A stretch of DNA of 64,000 bases from CAVVKW01 sp963761705 (GCA_963761705.1 CAVXHK010000004.1:372001-436000), one strand, 5' to 3'. Shown: positions 26,501 through 35,181, counted from the stretch's first letter. The notes: generated by a model not told the origin, from the letters alone. Numbers and translations are program-made.

Positions 26501-26869
26501 AGATTTCTGGAACCAGACGTTCTGGTCAGACGTGTGGTTGAGCACGAGCTCCGTGATGACCCGAATGCCCCGGCGCTTGGCTTCCTTGAGGAAATGCTTG
26601 AAGTCAGCGAGCGTCCCGTAGGCAGGATTGACGTTGTAGTAGTCGGCGATGTCGTAGCCGTCGTCGCGGAGAGGCGACGGGTAGAATGGGAGGATCCAAA
26701 TGGCGGTAACGCCGAGATTTTGCAGGTAATCGAGTTTGAGCACGAGTCCCTGAAAATCGCCGATTCCGTCGCCGTTGCTGTCGTGAAACGCCTTGATGTG
26801 GGTCTCGTAGATGACCGCGTCCTTGTACCAAGTCGGGTTCGGGACTGCCGCCGATGCTTTCTTTGCCAT
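23549..26869 (-). CDS. treS: Trehalose synthase/maltokinase fusion (TreS-Mak)
   Basis: 1106 residues. Residues 10-560 form the GH13 trehalose synthase: WYKDAVIYETHIKAF, GDGIGDFQGL, DGLRLDAVPYLYEEEG with the catalytic Asp, LLAEANQWPED with the acid/base Glu, and FLRNHDEL with the third Asp. Residues about 600-1106 form a maltokinase (Pep2/Mak) with HGDYHLGQVLY and IIIDFEGEP, the phosphotransfer loop. TreS interconverts trehalose and maltose; Mak makes maltose 1-phosphate, which GlgE would polymerise into glucan. Fusion of the two is known in several bacteria. No glgE is in the window. A DUF697 gene lies 60 bases upstream on the same strand. Confidence 0.95.
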   Translation of the reverse strand: MAKKASAAVPNPTWYKDAVIYETHIKAFHDSNGDGIGDFQGLVLKLDYLQNLGVTAIWILPFYPSPLRDDGYDIADYYNVNPAYGTLADFKHFLKEAKRRGIRVITELVLNHTSDQNVWFQKSRRAPAGSPERELYVWSDTPEKYQDARIIFKDFETSNWSWDPVAKAYYWHRFYHHQPDLNFENPEVHKMLLKVIDFWLAMGVDGLRLDAVPYLYEEEGTNCENLPKTHAFLRKLRKHIDNKFEDKMLLAEANQWPEDAAAYFGDGDSCQMNFHFPLMPRMFMGLQMEDRFPIIDILDQTPAIAEGCQWATFLRNHDELTLEMVTDEERDYMYRVYAQDPRARINLGIRRRLAPLLLNNRRKIELINVLLFSLPGTPIIYYGDEVGMGDNIFLGDRDGVRTPMQWSPDRNAGFSLANPQQLFLPVTIDPEYHYESINVENQERNVSSLLWWMRRVIAMRKKYKAFGNGTLTFLYPENAKVLMFVREHDEQKILVVINLSRFSQVVDVDLSDYSGRTPREVFSQNKFPIIKDSPYLFTMGPHDTYWLLLEQEHEAVTVTESRRGGDFGRKLAWKNFFSDARRDALEQDLLPAYLAKCRWFGGKGRPTRSMVIRDAVPVEDGTYSARLLLIDVNYVEGSPETYVLPFQFAIGEPASAIRQEFPQAVLAQFGEGAEELILFDAIFEPPFRAALLKTMTQKKPIKAPSGELVGDATKALRSRVSEGEAMSSNVLRAEQSNTSVIYSGELFLKLYRRMEEGVNPDVELTRFLTEKTDFQNVPPYSGAIEYHRRGSEARVVCMMQSLVQNQGDAWTLALDVVGRYFERILTEQPALGKFKLPKISDIDAPLNFPPEFIHMIGGVFPERARVLGQRTGEMHLALASDTTDPTFAPEAFTTLYQRSVYQSTRNSLRRTFQATGRQLKNLPENRRDEASAILGREKEILDRVGRLIGEKILTDKIRIHGDYHLGQVLYTGRDFIIIDFEGEPARALSERKLKRSPLRDVAGMLRSFHYAAYTALSQRIAVRGMDIPTVSPWADMWYEYVSRVFLQSYLTTVNGASFVPEDRKGFEILLESFLLDKAIYEVGYEANNRPDWIMIPLRGIRQILDS

Positions 26870-26929
26870 CCCCGACCGTAGGAACGCGCGAGCCTTCCAA
26901 CAAGCCCTTTCCCGTCCGGAAGCCGTCCG

Positions 26930-27781
26930 TTAGGATGCTGCGGGAGTCGAACCTGCGCCGAGTTCTTTCGCGGCCTCGCGATAGATTTGCTTGGCTTCGG
27001 ACCGAGCTGCTCCGTCGATGAAATACGCGATGGCCGCCCGCCCGATTGCGTAGGTTCCGGCTCCCGCCACCACCCCGGAGATGGCGTTGCCCCAAACGGG
27101 GATAAATTTCAACAGTTGTCGTGCGCCAGCTCGAAACGCAAACCCGACACCGAAACTGAGGCCCATGCTTCCGGCAAATTCAGCCGCCAAACGGGGCGAG
27201 AATTTCCTCCCGCTGACGTGCACGATCATTCCAACCATCAGCGTCTGGAGTGCGGTCAGGACGGGGAGATCCGCGAGCGGAATCGGTTGAACGCCGATGA
27301 CACTACAAATCGCCGTGAATGACTTGAGCGACGCGGAAGCGAGTTTGTGCTGAGCCTCGCGAGCACCCGTTAGACGGGCGAACTCGAGCTTAGCGGCAGG
27401 AGGCAACGCTTCGGCGATGTCGTCCGCTTCCGTCGGGAGGCCTTCGATCTCCACCCGGAGGTCAGCAGTGTCATCGACCACGGCCCCATCCCGCGCATCG
27501 AGGATCTCGACCGACCCCAAACCATCCACCCGGTAGGTGCGCCAGCCATCCACCGAAGCGCCCGTTTTAACAACACCAGCGCCGAGACCAGTGAGCCACT
27601 CTGGAACCGAGAGGCCCTTGCCGCCACCAACGAGGGCAATCCGGGCCGGACGTTGCTCGAGAAAAACGTCTTTGATCGGCGCCAGTTCGCGCAAAATCGG
27701 CTTTTGCAGTCCACCGGGCAGCTTTTCAACCAGACCCTCGAACTTGTCGTACAAACTAACCAACTGCTCCTGCGCGCTCAT
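26930..27781 (-). CDS. DUF697-family membrane-associated protein with degenerate P-loop
   Basis: 283 residues. The C-terminal part (about 140-270) matches DUF697, seen next to Era-like GTPases: KLASASLKSFTAICSVIG, PLADLPVLTALQTLMV, then hydrophobic helices (MGLSFGVGFAFRAGARQL, VWGNAISGVVAGAGTYAIG). The N-terminal part looks like a reduced GTPase domain: RIALVGGGKGLSVPEWL sits where the P-loop should be, but reads GGGKGLS instead of GxxxxGKS, so nucleotide binding is doubtful. Function is unknown. It is on the same strand as treS with a 60-base gap; a shared transcript is possible. Confidence 0.7.
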   Translation of the reverse strand: MSAQEQLVSLYDKFEGLVEKLPGGLQKPILRELAPIKDVFLEQRPARIALVGGGKGLSVPEWLTGLGAGVVKTGASVDGWRTYRVDGLGSVEILDARDGAVVDDTADLRVEIEGLPTEADDIAEALPPAAKLEFARLTGAREAQHKLASASLKSFTAICSVIGVQPIPLADLPVLTALQTLMVGMIVHVSGRKFSPRLAAEFAGSMGLSFGVGFAFRAGARQLLKFIPVWGNAISGVVAGAGTYAIGRAAIAYFIDGAARSEAKQIYREAAKELGAGSTPAAS

Positions 27782-27811
27782 TGCGCGAACCGTAACACAA
27801 ATGGTGGGGAA

Positions 27812-27853
27812 CGCACGCGTCCCGGCGTGCGAGGTGCGGCATCCCGTCGCACC
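27812..27853. repeat. Palindromes of the dispersed GGGGA family
   Basis: Preceded by GGTGGGGAA, a 7-bp stem CGCACGC/GCGTGCG (27812-27818/27825-27831) is followed by GGTGCG/CGCACC (27833-27838/27848-27853). The phrase is a variant of those at 11895 and 14687. Confidence 0.5.
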
Positions 27854-27886
27854 ACCCCGGCAATGCGCCGGCGAGCCGATCCAACG

Positions 27887-28135
27887 TCAGGACTCCCGCG
27901 GCTCCAGAGCCTTGAGAAAGTCCAACGCCTTCACGTAACTTTGACGCTCCAAGTAATGTCGCAGCATCGGGTCCGCCGTCGGCGCAACCTCCTCGGCCAA
28001 TGCATCGACCTTCGCCGAAACGGTCTGCAACTGCGCCAGGTGCCCCGCCGCATCCCGTTCGTAAAATGCCCGGTCTGTCACGACGTCGAGCCGCCACTGG
28101 AGTGCGTTGCGGAGTTCCATCAGGGTTGCGGTCAT
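27887..28135 (-). CDS. Small helical hypothetical protein downstream of smc
   Basis: 82 residues from the ATG at 28135, 8 bases after the smc stop on the same strand. It is charged and helical (MELRNALQWRLDVVTDRAF, then AQLQTVSAKVDALAEEV), with no cysteine, signal peptide or motif. It ends SYVKALDFLKALEPRES. Coupling to smc suggests a minor partner or a gene simply in the same unit. Not recognised. Confidence 0.6.
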   Translation of the reverse strand: MTATLMELRNALQWRLDVVTDRAFYERDAAGHLAQLQTVSAKVDALAEEVAPTADPMLRHYLERQSYVKALDFLKALEPRES

Positions 28136-28142
28136 CGTGTCG

Positions 28143-31100
28143 TTAGTTCGCCAACGCAACTTCTTCCGAGTGCAGATTACCGGATTTTCCAAACGTCTCC
28201 GCCACGCTGCGAGGATGGGCGTTGCGACCATTTTCACCGTTCGCATCGTCCTTGCCGGAGAACTTTACGCTCACCAGCTTACTGACTCCGTGCTCCTCCA
28301 TCGTCACGCCGAAGACCATATCGGCCCTCGCGATCGTCCGCTTGTTGTGCGTGATGACCACGAATTGGCTCTGCTTCTCGAAGCGGTCGAGGATTTTGAT
28401 GAAGCGATTGATGTTCGACTCGTCCAGCGGGGCGTCCATTTCGTCCAGCACGCAGAACGGGCTCGGTTTCACCATGTAGATCGAGAAGAGCAGTGCGACG
28501 GCGGTCATCGTCTTCTCGCCGCCCGAGAGCAACGTGATGCTCGAGAGCTGCTTACCCGGGGGCTTGGCGACGATCTCGATCCCGCTTTCGAGCGGATCGC
28601 TCTCGTCGGTTAGAATGAGGTTTGCCTTTCCGCCGCCGAAGAGTTCGGTGAACATCTCTTGGAAGTTCGTCCGGATTTTTTCGAACGTCTCGGCGAAAAG
28701 TACCTTCGTGGTGAGATTGATCTTCGTGATGACCTCAAGCAGCTCGGCCTTCGAATTGATGAGGTCTTCGTTTTGTTTTTCGAGAAACGTGTAGCGCTCC
28801 TCGAGTTCCTCGAACTCCTGGATGGCGTCGATGTTCACCGGGCCCATCCGGTCAATTTTCTCAGTCAGCTCGACGACTAATTCCTCCACCTGCCCCCACG
28901 GCACGCCTTCTTCTTCTGGTCCCTGATCCCGGTTTCGAGTTGAGGATTGAGGGTCGGAGGGTTCCTGGCCTTCAGGGGAATCCGGGTTATCCGCGGTCGA
29001 CTCCGAATTTACAGCCATCTCTTCCGCGCCATCCGCGGTCCCGACCGCATCCTTCCCGGCCCGATCCGCCAGCGCTTTCATCAACGCATAAGAATCGGTC
29101 CGGAACCCCTCGAGATCGACCTGATAACGCTGCGTCACGTGTTCGCACACGTGTTCCACCCGCATTTCGAGCTGCGTCCCCCGCACTTCCAACTTCCCGA
29201 GTGCATCTTGCAGGCCGGTCAGACCCTTCCGAGCCTCGCGGAGCCGTGTTTCAACCGCCTCGGTTTCCCCTTGAGCCTCCACCCGCTCGGCCATGAGTCC
29301 CTCGACCTGCTGCTCGCCGCTTTCCAAGAGCGCCTGCCAAGTCACGATGCTGCCGCGCATTTCCTCCGACTCGGATTCGAAAGCCGAGATCTTCCGATCC
29401 GCCTCCTCGATGTCCCGTCCCCGAGAGACCAGCAACTCGGACAGCTCGCCAACCCGCGCGGCCATCGGCCCACGCTGACGAGTGAGGCTCTCCTGCTGCT
29501 GACGTTCCGTAGCAACCCGCAGCCGAAGCTCGCTCAGCTCATCGTTCATGGCCCGCTCGCGATCTCGCGCGGCCTCGATGCCGCCCTCGACTTCGGCTTG
29601 GCGCTCCCTCGCGTCGGCAACCGATCCCTCAGCTTCGCCAATCTGCGCTTCGAGCGTCGCAACCTTCTCGCCCGCCAGCGTGACCGTCTGGGCGATCTGC
29701 CCAACTTCGCGCTCGAAGTTCGCCCGGCGATTTGCCGCGTCGCGCTGCTGCCGCTCACACATCCCGCACTCGCTCTGGGCGGTCGAAAATTCCACCTGCG
29801 CCCCCTGCACCGCGTCCCGAGCCATCCGCACGCGATCCTGCGCACCATCGAGCGTCGCCGCAGCTTTGTCGCGCCGAGTCCCGCACTCCCGCGCTTCTCG
29901 CTGGTGTCCCGCGAGGTCCTTCTCGAGGGCGGCGATCTCGTTTTTCCGCATCAGGGCACTGCTGCCCTTCTCCCCGCCCCGTCCACCTTGAACGATCCCG
30001 TCGGCGGAAACGAATTCTCCGACCGGCGTCACGAAAGCCAAGCCCGGATGCGACGGCTTCAACGCAAACGCCCGGTCCAGCGACTCGACGACCGCCACGT
30101 TCCCGAGTAGGCGCGCCACCAGCGAAGCGACGTCGTCCTTCGCCGTCACCCAATCCAATACCCAAGCGACCGCGCCGTCCGGCAAGTCTCCCCCTCGTGC
30201 GCTCTCCCCGTCTCCCGGTCCTTGGATCGCCGCCCAATCGCGCGGCACGACCGAAGCCTTGCCCAGCGACCTCGCGAACAAAGTCTGCACCGCCGCTTCG
30301 GCGACCGATGGGTCTTTGAAGACGATTGCCTGCAAATTTGCCCCCAGCGCCGCCTCGACCGCCGGAATGTGTTCCGACGGCACGTCGATCAAGGATGCCA
30401 GTGCCCCGAGCACCGCTGGCTTGAAAAATTCCGGATTGTCCAGCCCGCGCAGCACCGCCTGCGTGCCCTCGCCAAATCCTTCGCCCGACTCGTTGAGCTG
30501 CCGCAACACGCCGAGCTTGGAATCGACCTCCGCCACCCGCCGATTCGTCGCGTTGACCTCCGACTCGGCCGCCTGCCGCTCGCGTTGAGCCTCGTCCAGC
30601 GCAGATTGCGCTTCCGTCAGCTCGCTCTTCGCGCCACCCAGGCTCTCCTCCGCAACTCGCCGCCGCTCGACCGATTTCGCGAGCAGTGTCCCCGCCTCGT
30701 CGAGCGCCTCGCCCGCCGAAGTCTCCTCCGCTCGCAGCTGCGCCAGCCTCGCCTCGCCCGCCTCGCGCCGTCCACCCGCCGAAGCGATCTCGCCGCGCAA
30801 GGAATTCAACCGCGCCTCGAGCTGCGCGACCTCGCTGCGGAGCGCATTCGCCCGCCGCTCGACGTTCACCCGCTCGTCCCGCGCCGCCACCAGCCGGGCG
30901 TTGGCTCCGTCGAGTTTCTCCTCACCGGTGCGCATGTGATCGACCATCTCGGCGATCATTTCGTCCGTCCGCGCGATCTGCGATTCCTGATCCCTGAGCT
31001 TCTCCTCGCCCGACTCGATCTCGCCGCGATACCGCTCGATGAGGCTCTTCGCTTCGACGGATCGCTCGCCATTCGTCGCGATCCGGTTCTCTGCGGAGTA

Positions 31101-31991
31101 GATTTTGTTCCGCTGACTCTGAATGTTGTCCCGCAGCCCCGTCGCCTGCGCCTCCAGCTCCGCGAGCTTGTCGCGGTATTCGCTCAGCTCGATCTCACGC
31201 AATTCGATCTCGCCCTCCAGCCGCAACCGCTCGTCCTCGCTGCCCCCAAGCCGCTCGCGAACGTCCGTCAGCTCGGTCCGCAGCACGTTGAAATTCCGAT
31301 AAGACAGGTGCGTGTCGAAGACCCGCAGATCTTCCATGACGCTCTGATACCGCCGCGCCTTCGCCGCCTGCCGCTGCAGCGACCCGATCTGCCGCTTGAC
31401 CTCCTTGATGATGTCCGTCACGCGCAGCAGATTCGCCTCGGTGTAGTCCAGCTTCCGCAGCGCCTCCTTCTTCTGCGACTTGTACTTCGTAATCCCAGCC
31501 GCCTCTTCGAAAATCGCCCGCCGATCCTCCGGCCGACTGCTCAGAATCGCGTCGATCTTCCCTTGTTCCATGATCGAATACGCCGACCGCCCGATCCCCG
31601 TGTCCATGAACAGCTGGTGAATGTCGCGCAGCCGACAGGGCGCTTTGTTGAGCAAATACTCACTCTTTCCGTCGCGGAAGACCCGCCGCGTGATCCGCAC
31701 CTCGTTCCACTCGACACCCAGCTGCTGCTCGCACTCGGTGAAAGTCAGCGATACCTCCGCCATTCCGAGCGGCTGACGGCTATCCGTCCCGCTGAAGATC
31801 ACGTCCGACATCTCGCCACCCCGCAGCGCCTTCGCCGATTGCTCGCCCAGCACCCACCGCAGCGCGTCCAGAACGTTCGACTTTCCACAGCCATTCGGGC
31901 CGACGACCGCCGTCACGCCCGGATTGAAAGTGAGGATGGTCTTGGGTGCGAACGACTTGAAGCCGATCATTTCGAGAGATTGGAGATACAT
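28143..31991 (-). CDS. smc: Chromosome segregation/condensin ATPase SMC
   Basis: 1282 residues. The N-terminal head has MIGFKSFAPKTILTF and Walker A GPNGCGKSN at about 32-40. Two long coiled coils flank a hinge around 520-650 (VLGALASLIDVPSEHIP, GLAFVTPVGEFVSADGIV). The C-terminal head has signature LLSGGEKTMTAVALLFS and Walker B FCVLDEMDAPLD. SMC forms a ring that compacts and separates chromosomes, normally with ScpA/ScpB, which are not in the window. An unusual acidic, Ser/Pro/Asp-rich stretch of about 55 residues (DNA about 28,895-29,060) is inserted where the second coil returns to the head; it contains the DNA word ATCCGCGGTC twice. The gene is divergent from the M20 peptidase across about 200 bases. 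Confidence 0.95.
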   Translation of the reverse strand: MYLQSLEMIGFKSFAPKTILTFNPGVTAVVGPNGCGKSNVLDALRWVLGEQSAKALRGGEMSDVIFSGTDSRQPLGMAEVSLTFTECEQQLGVEWNEVRITRRVFRDGKSEYLLNKAPCRLRDIHQLFMDTGIGRSAYSIMEQGKIDAILSSRPEDRRAIFEEAAGITKYKSQKKEALRKLDYTEANLLRVTDIIKEVKRQIGSLQRQAAKARRYQSVMEDLRVFDTHLSYRNFNVLRTELTDVRERLGGSEDERLRLEGEIELREIELSEYRDKLAELEAQATGLRDNIQSQRNKIYSAENRIATNGERSVEAKSLIERYRGEIESGEEKLRDQESQIARTDEMIAEMVDHMRTGEEKLDGANARLVAARDERVNVERRANALRSEVAQLEARLNSLRGEIASAGGRREAGEARLAQLRAEETSAGEALDEAGTLLAKSVERRRVAEESLGGAKSELTEAQSALDEAQRERQAAESEVNATNRRVAEVDSKLGVLRQLNESGEGFGEGTQAVLRGLDNPEFFKPAVLGALASLIDVPSEHIPAVEAALGANLQAIVFKDPSVAEAAVQTLFARSLGKASVVPRDWAAIQGPGDGESARGGDLPDGAVAWVLDWVTAKDDVASLVARLLGNVAVVESLDRAFALKPSHPGLAFVTPVGEFVSADGIVQGGRGGEKGSSALMRKNEIAALEKDLAGHQREARECGTRRDKAAATLDGAQDRVRMARDAVQGAQVEFSTAQSECGMCERQQRDAANRRANFEREVGQIAQTVTLAGEKVATLEAQIGEAEGSVADARERQAEVEGGIEAARDRERAMNDELSELRLRVATERQQQESLTRQRGPMAARVGELSELLVSRGRDIEEADRKISAFESESEEMRGSIVTWQALLESGEQQVEGLMAERVEAQGETEAVETRLREARKGLTGLQDALGKLEVRGTQLEMRVEHVCEHVTQRYQVDLEGFRTDSYALMKALADRAGKDAVGTADGAEEMAVNSESTADNPDSPEGQEPSDPQSSTRNRDQGPEEEGVPWGQVEELVVELTEKIDRMGPVNIDAIQEFEELEERYTFLEKQNEDLINSKAELLEVITKINLTTKVLFAETFEKIRTNFQEMFTELFGGGKANLILTDESDPLESGIEIVAKPPGKQLSSITLLSGGEKTMTAVALLFSIYMVKPSPFCVLDEMDAPLDESNINRFIKILDRFEKQSQFVVITHNKRTIARADMVFGVTMEEHGVSKLVSVKFSGKDDANGENGRNAHPRSVAETFGKSGNLHSEEVALAN

Positions 31992-32189
31992 GGAGCAGTC
32001 GATGCAAGTTCTGGGTTGAAACTTAGAATCTCGTGAACCCGCGAATCAATCGGAAAAGCACAATTTAGCGGGATTTCGCGGGCATCAACCACAATATCTT
32101 GTGTTATTCACACGCCGTTCACAAAAATCGCCGCATTATTCACGAAATCGCAGGACAAACCCGCCGACCTGTATTCTTCTAATTCCATC
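31992..32189. promoter_or_regulatory. Divergent promoter region of smc and the M20 peptidase, with DnaA-box-like sites
   Basis: This gap is AT-richer than its flanks. It holds TTATTCACA at 32103-32111, an exact match to the DnaA box consensus TTWTNCACA, and TTATTCACG at 32135-32143, one base off, 32 bases apart. Both genes must be transcribed from here. No clear -35/-10 pair was picked. Two sites may be coincidence. Confidence 0.4.
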
Positions 32190-33575
32190 ATGCCCACTGA
32201 CCACCTTGACCTGCTCTTCGACTTTCTCCGTTTTCCCACCATCTCGACCCAATCCGCGCACGACCCCGACCTCCGCGCCTGCGCCACTTGGCTCAACGAC
32301 CTCCTCACGTCCGCCGGCCTCGAGTCCGCCGTCCACGACACGCCCGGCCACCCCGTCATTCTCGCCAGCACCCCCGACTTCGATCCCGCCAAACGCACCG
32401 TTCTCATCTACGGCCACTACGACGTCCAGCCCCCCGAGCCGCTCGACCTCTGGCGCACCCCCCCCTTCGAGCCAACCGTCGTCGACGGGAAGATCTACGC
32501 CCGCGGCTCAACCGACAACAAAGGTCAGATTCTCTCCCACGTCCTCGGCGTCCGCGACGCCCTCGCCGACGGCGGCAGCCTCCCGGTCAACGTCACTTTC
32601 CTGATCGAAGGCGAAGAGGAAATCGGCAGCCCGAACCTGGAAAAATTCCTCACCGACCACCGCGAAGACCTCCGCTGCGACCTAGTCTGCATCTCCGACA
32701 ACGGCATGGTCGCCGACTTCCACCCCACCCTCGCCTACGCCCTCCGCGGGATCACCGCCCTCGAAGCCACGGTCCGGGGCCCGTCCGTCGACCTTCACTC
32801 CGGCGTCTACGGCGGCGCGGTCATGAATCCCGCCACCGCCGCCGCCCGCCTCGTCGCCAGCCTCCACGACGACGAAGGCCGCGTCCTCATCCCTGGCTTC
32901 TACGACGACGTCCAGCCGATGGCCGGGTGGGAACGCGAAGCCGCCGCCGCCCTCCCGACCTCCGACGCTGACTTGATCGACCAGACCGGCTCTCCCGCCC
33001 TCTTCGGCGAAAAGGGCTACACCGCCATCGAGCAAATCGGTGCCCGCCCCACCGCAGAAGTGAATGGAATCGGCGGTGGCTACCAGGGCCAGGGATCGAA
33101 GACCGTTCTTCCCGCCGAAGCCTTTTTCAAACTCACCTTCCGCCTCGTGGCCAATCAGGACCCCGCGAAGATCAGCGCCCTCGCCGAGGCCCACCTCCGC
33201 GCCAAATGTCCACCCGGCGTCACCCTCGACATCGACCGCGGCCACCACGGCGAACCCTATTTCACCGACCCAACGACGCCCGACGGAGCCGCCACCCTCC
33301 TCGCCCTCGAGCAAGTCTTTGGGGAAAAGCCCGCTCTTCTCCGAGAAGGCGGCAGCATCCCGATTCTCACGACGTTCAAGAAGATCCTCGGTGTCGAGAG
33401 CTACCTCCCCGCCCTCGCTAGCCCAGATTGCGCGGCCCACAGCCCGAACGAAAACTTCCCCATTCGCAACTTCGAAGCCGGTATCAGACTCAACCCCGCG
33501 CTCCTCGCCGCCTACGCCGCCGTCCAGTTCAAGGGCGACGCCATCCTCGACGACAAGACCGCTCGAACTGCTTAA
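32190..33575 (+). CDS. M20-family dipeptidase (metallopeptidase)
   Basis: 461 residues, the usual size for CNDP-type dipeptidases. Zinc ligands are in place: YGHYDVQP (His and following Asp), ARGSTDNKGQ (bridging Asp), EGEEEIGSPN (base and ligand Glu), CISDNGM (Asp) and AHSPNENFP (His). The inserted dimerisation (lid) domain is also present (VRGPSVDLHSGVYGG). It hydrolyses short peptides in the cytosol; there is no signal peptide. The ATG has no Shine-Dalgarno. It is followed by a repeat element and then the chitosanase. Confidence 0.92.
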   Translation: MPTDHLDLLFDFLRFPTISTQSAHDPDLRACATWLNDLLTSAGLESAVHDTPGHPVILASTPDFDPAKRTVLIYGHYDVQPPEPLDLWRTPPFEPTVVDGKIYARGSTDNKGQILSHVLGVRDALADGGSLPVNVTFLIEGEEEIGSPNLEKFLTDHREDLRCDLVCISDNGMVADFHPTLAYALRGITALEATVRGPSVDLHSGVYGGAVMNPATAAARLVASLHDDEGRVLIPGFYDDVQPMAGWEREAAAALPTSDADLIDQTGSPALFGEKGYTAIEQIGARPTAEVNGIGGGYQGQGSKTVLPAEAFFKLTFRLVANQDPAKISALAEAHLRAKCPPGVTLDIDRGHHGEPYFTDPTTPDGAATLLALEQVFGEKPALLREGGSIPILTTFKKILGVESYLPALASPDCAAHSPNENFPIRNFEAGIRLNPALLAAYAAVQFKGDAILDDKTARTA

Positions 33576-33583
33576 ATCCAGGA

Positions 33584-33668
33584 TTCTCACGCGGAGGCGC
33601 AGAGACGCGGAGAATTCATTTTCATCTCTCTGCGTCTCTCTGCATCTCTCTGCGTCTCAGCGTGAGAA
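33584..33668. repeat. Dispersed intergenic inverted element (GCGGAGGCGCAGAG type)
   Basis: Outer arms TTCTCACGC (33584-33592) and GCGTGAGAA (33660-33668) are exact reverse complements. Between them are repeats of CTCTCTGCGTCT, complementary in part to GCGCAGAGACGCGGAG on the left. The element could fold as a long hairpin and end transcription of the peptidase gene. A relative lies at 54819-54941. Confidence 0.65.
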
Positions 33669-33708
33669 AAAGCATTTGTATTCCCCCCAGATTTCCTAAA
33701 TTCACGTC

Positions 33709-34461
33709 GTGATTCGCCCAGCCGTCCTCGCGCTTCTCCTCTGCGCGACCGTCCACGCCGCTCCGAAGCGAACGATCCAGCAGCTCACCTCGATCTTCGA
33801 AAACAGCTCCCTCGACCTGAACTACACTTACGTCGCCAACATCGGCGATCAGCGTGGCTGGACCTTCGGATTTCCCGGCTTCACGAGCGGCACCTACTCT
33901 GGAACGTTTTTTCTCGAAGAATACCGCCGCCAGCGCCGCGACAACGCGCTCAATCGATTCCTCCCGGCCTTCCGGCGCATCGACGCCGGCCCCCACGACC
34001 GCGAGGGACGCAACCCCGACACCTCCGGCCTCGAGGCCTTCCCCGCCGTCTTCGCCTCCCTCGGCGACGACCCAAAGTTCCGCCACGCCCAGCACGTCCT
34101 CGTCGACCGCCTCGCCTGGCGACCCGCCCGTCGGCTGGCCAAACGCCTCGGCACCCGCCGCCACCTCACGCTCGGCCAACTCTACGACGCCAACGTCAAC
34201 CACGGCGAAGACGGCATCAACCGCCTCCTCCGCCGCACCGCCCGCCGAGCCGGCGGCACCCCCGCCTCTGGAATCAACGAAACCGCCTGGCTCAAAGTCT
34301 TTCTCTCGACCCGCATGCGCACCCTCCGCGCCGACCCGGTCTGGAATCTCGCTACCGACCGCATCCGCGTTTACCAACGCCTCCTCCGCGACGGCAACGT
34401 TCACCTCCGCCCCCCGATGGAGATCAACTGCTACGGGAACGACTTCTTGATCACTCGCTAG
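33709..34461 (+). CDS. GH46 chitosanase, secreted
   Basis: 250 residues from a GTG at 33709 that gives a signal peptide (MIRPAVLALLLCATVHA). The mature N-terminus carries the GH46 signature: FENSSLDLNYTYV with the proton donor Glu31, then NIGDQRGWTFGFPGFTSGT with the nucleophile-activating Asp47. It hydrolyses beta-1,4 bonds in chitosan outside the cytoplasm, in keeping with use of fungal or arthropod polymers. No neighbouring sugar-use genes are seen. The region is otherwise typical in composition. The substrate is predicted from family only. Confidence 0.88.
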   Translation: MIRPAVLALLLCATVHAAPKRTIQQLTSIFENSSLDLNYTYVANIGDQRGWTFGFPGFTSGTYSGTFFLEEYRRQRRDNALNRFLPAFRRIDAGPHDREGRNPDTSGLEAFPAVFASLGDDPKFRHAQHVLVDRLAWRPARRLAKRLGTRRHLTLGQLYDANVNHGEDGINRLLRRTARRAGGTPASGINETAWLKVFLSTRMRTLRADPVWNLATDRIRVYQRLLRDGNVHLRPPMEINCYGNDFLITR

Positions 34462-34512
34462 CGGCGGCGGCGCGACTTCCGTGGCGTTCTCCGAGGACGC
34501 CAGTCTCCACGC

Positions 34513-35181
34513 TCAGTGCGTCAACGCGTAAACGCAGATGTTCAGCGCGACCTTTTTCGCTTCATCCGACGGCACCCCGCGTCCCTTGTTGCAACTTCCA
34601 TTCATCGCAAACGAGCAACACAGCCCGTCCTCCCCCATCACCGCGACCAGCTGGTCGTCGTGATACAGCCCTTCCAAAAAAATCTCTCCCTTCTCCACCG
34701 ATGTCAGCCGCTCCATCCTGTAGAAGGAACGGTAAATGAGATCGTCATACGGAATCCGTCGCACGGCATCGCCCGGAAAGATCCGGCTAAATTCCCGCCG
34801 CCAAGCCGCCGGAAACGCTGGATTCGTGCAACACCCCGAACCAAAGGCAAATCCACCATTCGCAAGATACCGCCGCAAATTCTCCAACTCCGCCTGCGAC
34901 AGCACGAAGTCATCGTGCCCGTTCATGAACACGAACGGCGTCTCGAAGAGCGCCTCGTCCGACACCTTGAGCAGCTTCTTTTCCCGAACCTGAATGGTCG
35001 AAGCCCGAGCGACCAGCTTCACCAGATCTTCCCCGATGTCCCCACAATCATTCCCCTCATTTGACCCAAACGCCAACCGCCCCACGAAGAACGTGCTCGC
35101 GTCATCCCTTTCCGCCGCCCCGACGACTCCGACCATCAAAATGAAAATGAGAAACCACCGCACCAGCCCTAACTCCCACAT
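34513..35181 (-). CDS. DUF4159-like exported protein
   Basis: 222 residues from the ATG at 35181, which opens a signal peptide (LVRWFLIFILMVGVVGAAE); an ATG at 35214 would add 11 residues. The mature protein matches the DUF4159 type: FVFMNGHDDFVLSQAELENLRRYLANGGFAFGSGCC, then FPAAWRREFSRIFP and IPYDDLIYRSFY, an alpha/beta fold related to glutamine-amidotransferase-like domains. Such proteins are often found with MoxR ATPase/DUF58 genes, which are not here. Function unknown. It follows uvrA on the same strand with about 75 bases between. Confidence 0.7.
   Translation of the reverse strand: MWELGLVRWFLIFILMVGVVGAAERDDASTFFVGRLAFGSNEGNDCGDIGEDLVKLVARASTIQVREKKLLKVSDEALFETPFVFMNGHDDFVLSQAELENLRRYLANGGFAFGSGCCTNPAFPAAWRREFSRIFPGDAVRRIPYDDLIYRSFYRMERLTSVEKGEIFLEGLYHDDQLVAVMGEDGLCCSFAMNGSCNKGRGVPSDEAKKVALNICVYALTH

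Noticed and set aside
30222..32036. 604-residue open frame on the plus strand
   Set aside because: Antisense to SMC, with Arg/Leu/Pro-rich composition and no motif.
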